64,000 nucleotides of DNA from contig NZ_BAED01000076.1 in the NCBI RefSeq assembly GCF_000241345.1, forward strand, positions 1 to 64,000, written 5' to 3'. Positions within the stretch are counted from its first letter, which is position 1. Each line of letters opens with the position of its first letter. The translations under genes were made by a program, and so were the position numbers. Below, piece by piece: positions 62,795-64,000 of the stretch. Below the pieces are notes generated by a model that ran no database searches, was not told the origin of the DNA, and saw nothing but the letters and a program-made list of their open reading frames with translations. The stretch comes from Gordonia amarae NBRC 15530 (GTDB taxonomy: Bacteria; Actinomycetota; Actinomycetes; Mycobacteriales; Mycobacteriaceae).

Positions 62795-64000
62795 GTGAGC
62801 AGATGGTCGTCGGTGCGGGTCGGTACGTATGCCGTGCTCGGGATTCTGTTCGCCGGCATTCTTGTCGTGGGGATCGACCTGCTGGTCACGCACGGTAAGA
62901 CCACTCGTGGGGCCACCGTGGCGGGGCTGGATGCGGGCAATCTGTCCCCGACGAAGACGCGTGAGGTGCTCAATCGGGTGGCCGCTCGCGCCGAAAAGCC
63001 TGTGACTCTTGTCACTCCGCACGGTGAGGCGAAGCTCGGCGCGAAGGACCTGGGTCTGGCTTTCGACGCGGAGGCGACGCTGGAGCGGTTGCGCGATCAG
63101 CCGAACAACCCGTTGCGCCGGATCGCGGGTCTGTTCGGTGCTGAGTATCGCGTCGATCCGGTGATCACGGTCGACCGCAAGAAGCTCGATGCCACGCTCG
63201 ACGCCAAGCGCAAGGAGTTCGAGCTGTCGGCGATCGAGGGCGCGGTGCATTTCTATAAGGGCAAGCCGGTGGCGGATCTGCCGACGGCGGGGCAGCGGAT
63301 CGCCCGTGACGAGTTGCCTGCCGCGTTGCGGGCCGGCTGGCTGCGGGAGCGGCCGATCACGATGCCGACGGAGAAGTTCGCACCGACGGTGTCGGCGGAG
63401 ACGGTTCGCACGACGCGCGACGGGCCGGCGGCGACGGCTATGGCGGGGCCGATCGTGCTGAACGGCCGTGAGGGGGCGAAGCGGTCGATCACGCCGACTT
63501 AGTTGGGTACGGTGCTCAAGTTTGTCGCCGACGGCAAGGGCGGTCTGTCGCCGACGATGGATCAGAAGGCCGCGGTGAAGTTGTTCAGTCCGGCGCTGGC
63601 GAGCACGGTGCGGGCGCCTGTCGATGCGACGTTCACGTTGTCCGGTGGCAGTCCGCGGGTGGTGCCGGCCAAGGACGGTGCGCGTATCGACTGGACCAAG
63701 ACGCTCGCCAAGATCCAGAAGACGGCGATCACCACGGATCCGGGTTCGCGCCGCGCGGTGGATGTGGTCTATGACGTGCAGAAGCCGAAGCTGTCGACGG
63801 CCAAGGCGAAGGGTCTGGGTGTCAGCGAGGTGGTGAGCGAGTTCACCACGGGCGGGTTCGCGGAGGCCTCGGGTGAGAACATCCGGCTGGTCGCGCAGAC
63901 GGTCGACGGTGCGGTGGTGTTGCCGGGTGAGAGTTTCTCGCTGAACGGGTACACGGGTACCCGCGGTTCGGCGCAAGGCTATGTGACGTCGACGATCATC
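62795..64000 (+). pseudogene. VanW-family protein gene with in-frame amber codon (partial)
   Basis: From a GTG at 62795 the frame reads an N-terminal membrane anchor (YAVLGILFAGILVVGIDLLV), a linker and peptidoglycan-binding-like repeats (LSPTKTREVLNRVAARAEKP, LGAKDLGLAFDAEATLERLR). A TAG interrupts at 63500-63502 (codon 236). The same frame then continues without a stop to the window end through LGTVLKFVADGKGG and a VanW domain (GESFSLNGYTGTRGSAQGY). A CAG-to-TAG change would explain it. It is a nonsense mutation, a sequencing error or readthrough; the 3' end is outside the window. VanW-domain proteins act at the cell wall; the exact function is unknown. Confidence 0.8.

Overview
The window is GC-rich, gene-dense DNA from a mycolic-acid actinobacterium. 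The best fit is Gordonia or a close relative in Mycobacteriales; this is inferred from gene content and order and is not proven. Two blocks keep the gene order of Mycobacterium tuberculosis. Block one (about 1.9-20 kb) matches the Rv3656c-Rv3644c region: Flp-pilin/TadE genes, a DECH-box helicase, cspA, an Rv3647c-like gene, topA, a membrane adenylate cyclase and the DNA polymerase III delta' subunit. Block two (about 34-62 kb) matches Rv0224c-Rv0243: methyltransferase, GT4 glycosyltransferase, membrane protein, DUF3068 protein, acyltransferase, AftD-type arabinofuranosyltransferase, DUF2613 protein, LpqI, a TetR regulator, VapBC modules, HtdX, FabG4 and FadA2.

Layout. 1-1954 is the end of an integrated element: 37-bp tandem repeats and a large serine integrase resembling that of phage Bxb1, sitting against a truncated DUF4244 (Flp pilin) gene, so the element appears to have disrupted the pilin. 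2-8.8 kb: two TadE-like genes, then MFS transporter, two LysR regulators, an amidase and a hypothetical protein. 8.9-20 kb: the DNA/RNA maintenance block plus a VapBC pair. 20-25.4 kb: VOC/AraC genes, then a tight operon of DUF4178, DUF2617, DUF4247, DUF350 and a membrane-fused spermidine-synthase-like protein, then hsp20 behind an HspR-type operator. 26-28.7 kb: a sulfonate/nitrate/taurine-type ABC transporter. 28.8-30.7 kb: groEL2 behind two CIRCE operators. 31-37.9 kb: phosphatase, SnoaL-like, DUF4166, MmpS-like and methyltransferase genes, then SfnG and SfnB (sulfone desulfurisation) with a remnant acyl-CoA dehydrogenase between them. 38-54.6 kb: HigBA-like module and envelope-polysaccharide genes. 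54.8-62.3 kb: LpqI, TetR, two toxin-antitoxin pairs and the HtdX-FabG4/FadA2 lipid genes. 62.8-64 kb: a VanW-family gene broken by an in-frame amber codon and running off the window.

How the parts connect. The TetR gene at 56.2 kb and the fabG4/fadA2 divergent promoter share the same palindrome (AACTTAC-N6-GTAAG), which suggests that this regulator controls itself and the lipid operon. The ABC transporter, SfnG and SfnB together point to use of organic sulfur. A dispersed REP-like repeat (GGTTGAGGTGCGAG ... CGAGCCTCGAAACC) occurs at five loci, singly or as inverted pairs. It lies inside one acyltransferase reading frame and supplies the stop codon of sfnG. Four toxin-antitoxin modules are present. 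No tRNA, rRNA or CRISPR array was recognised.
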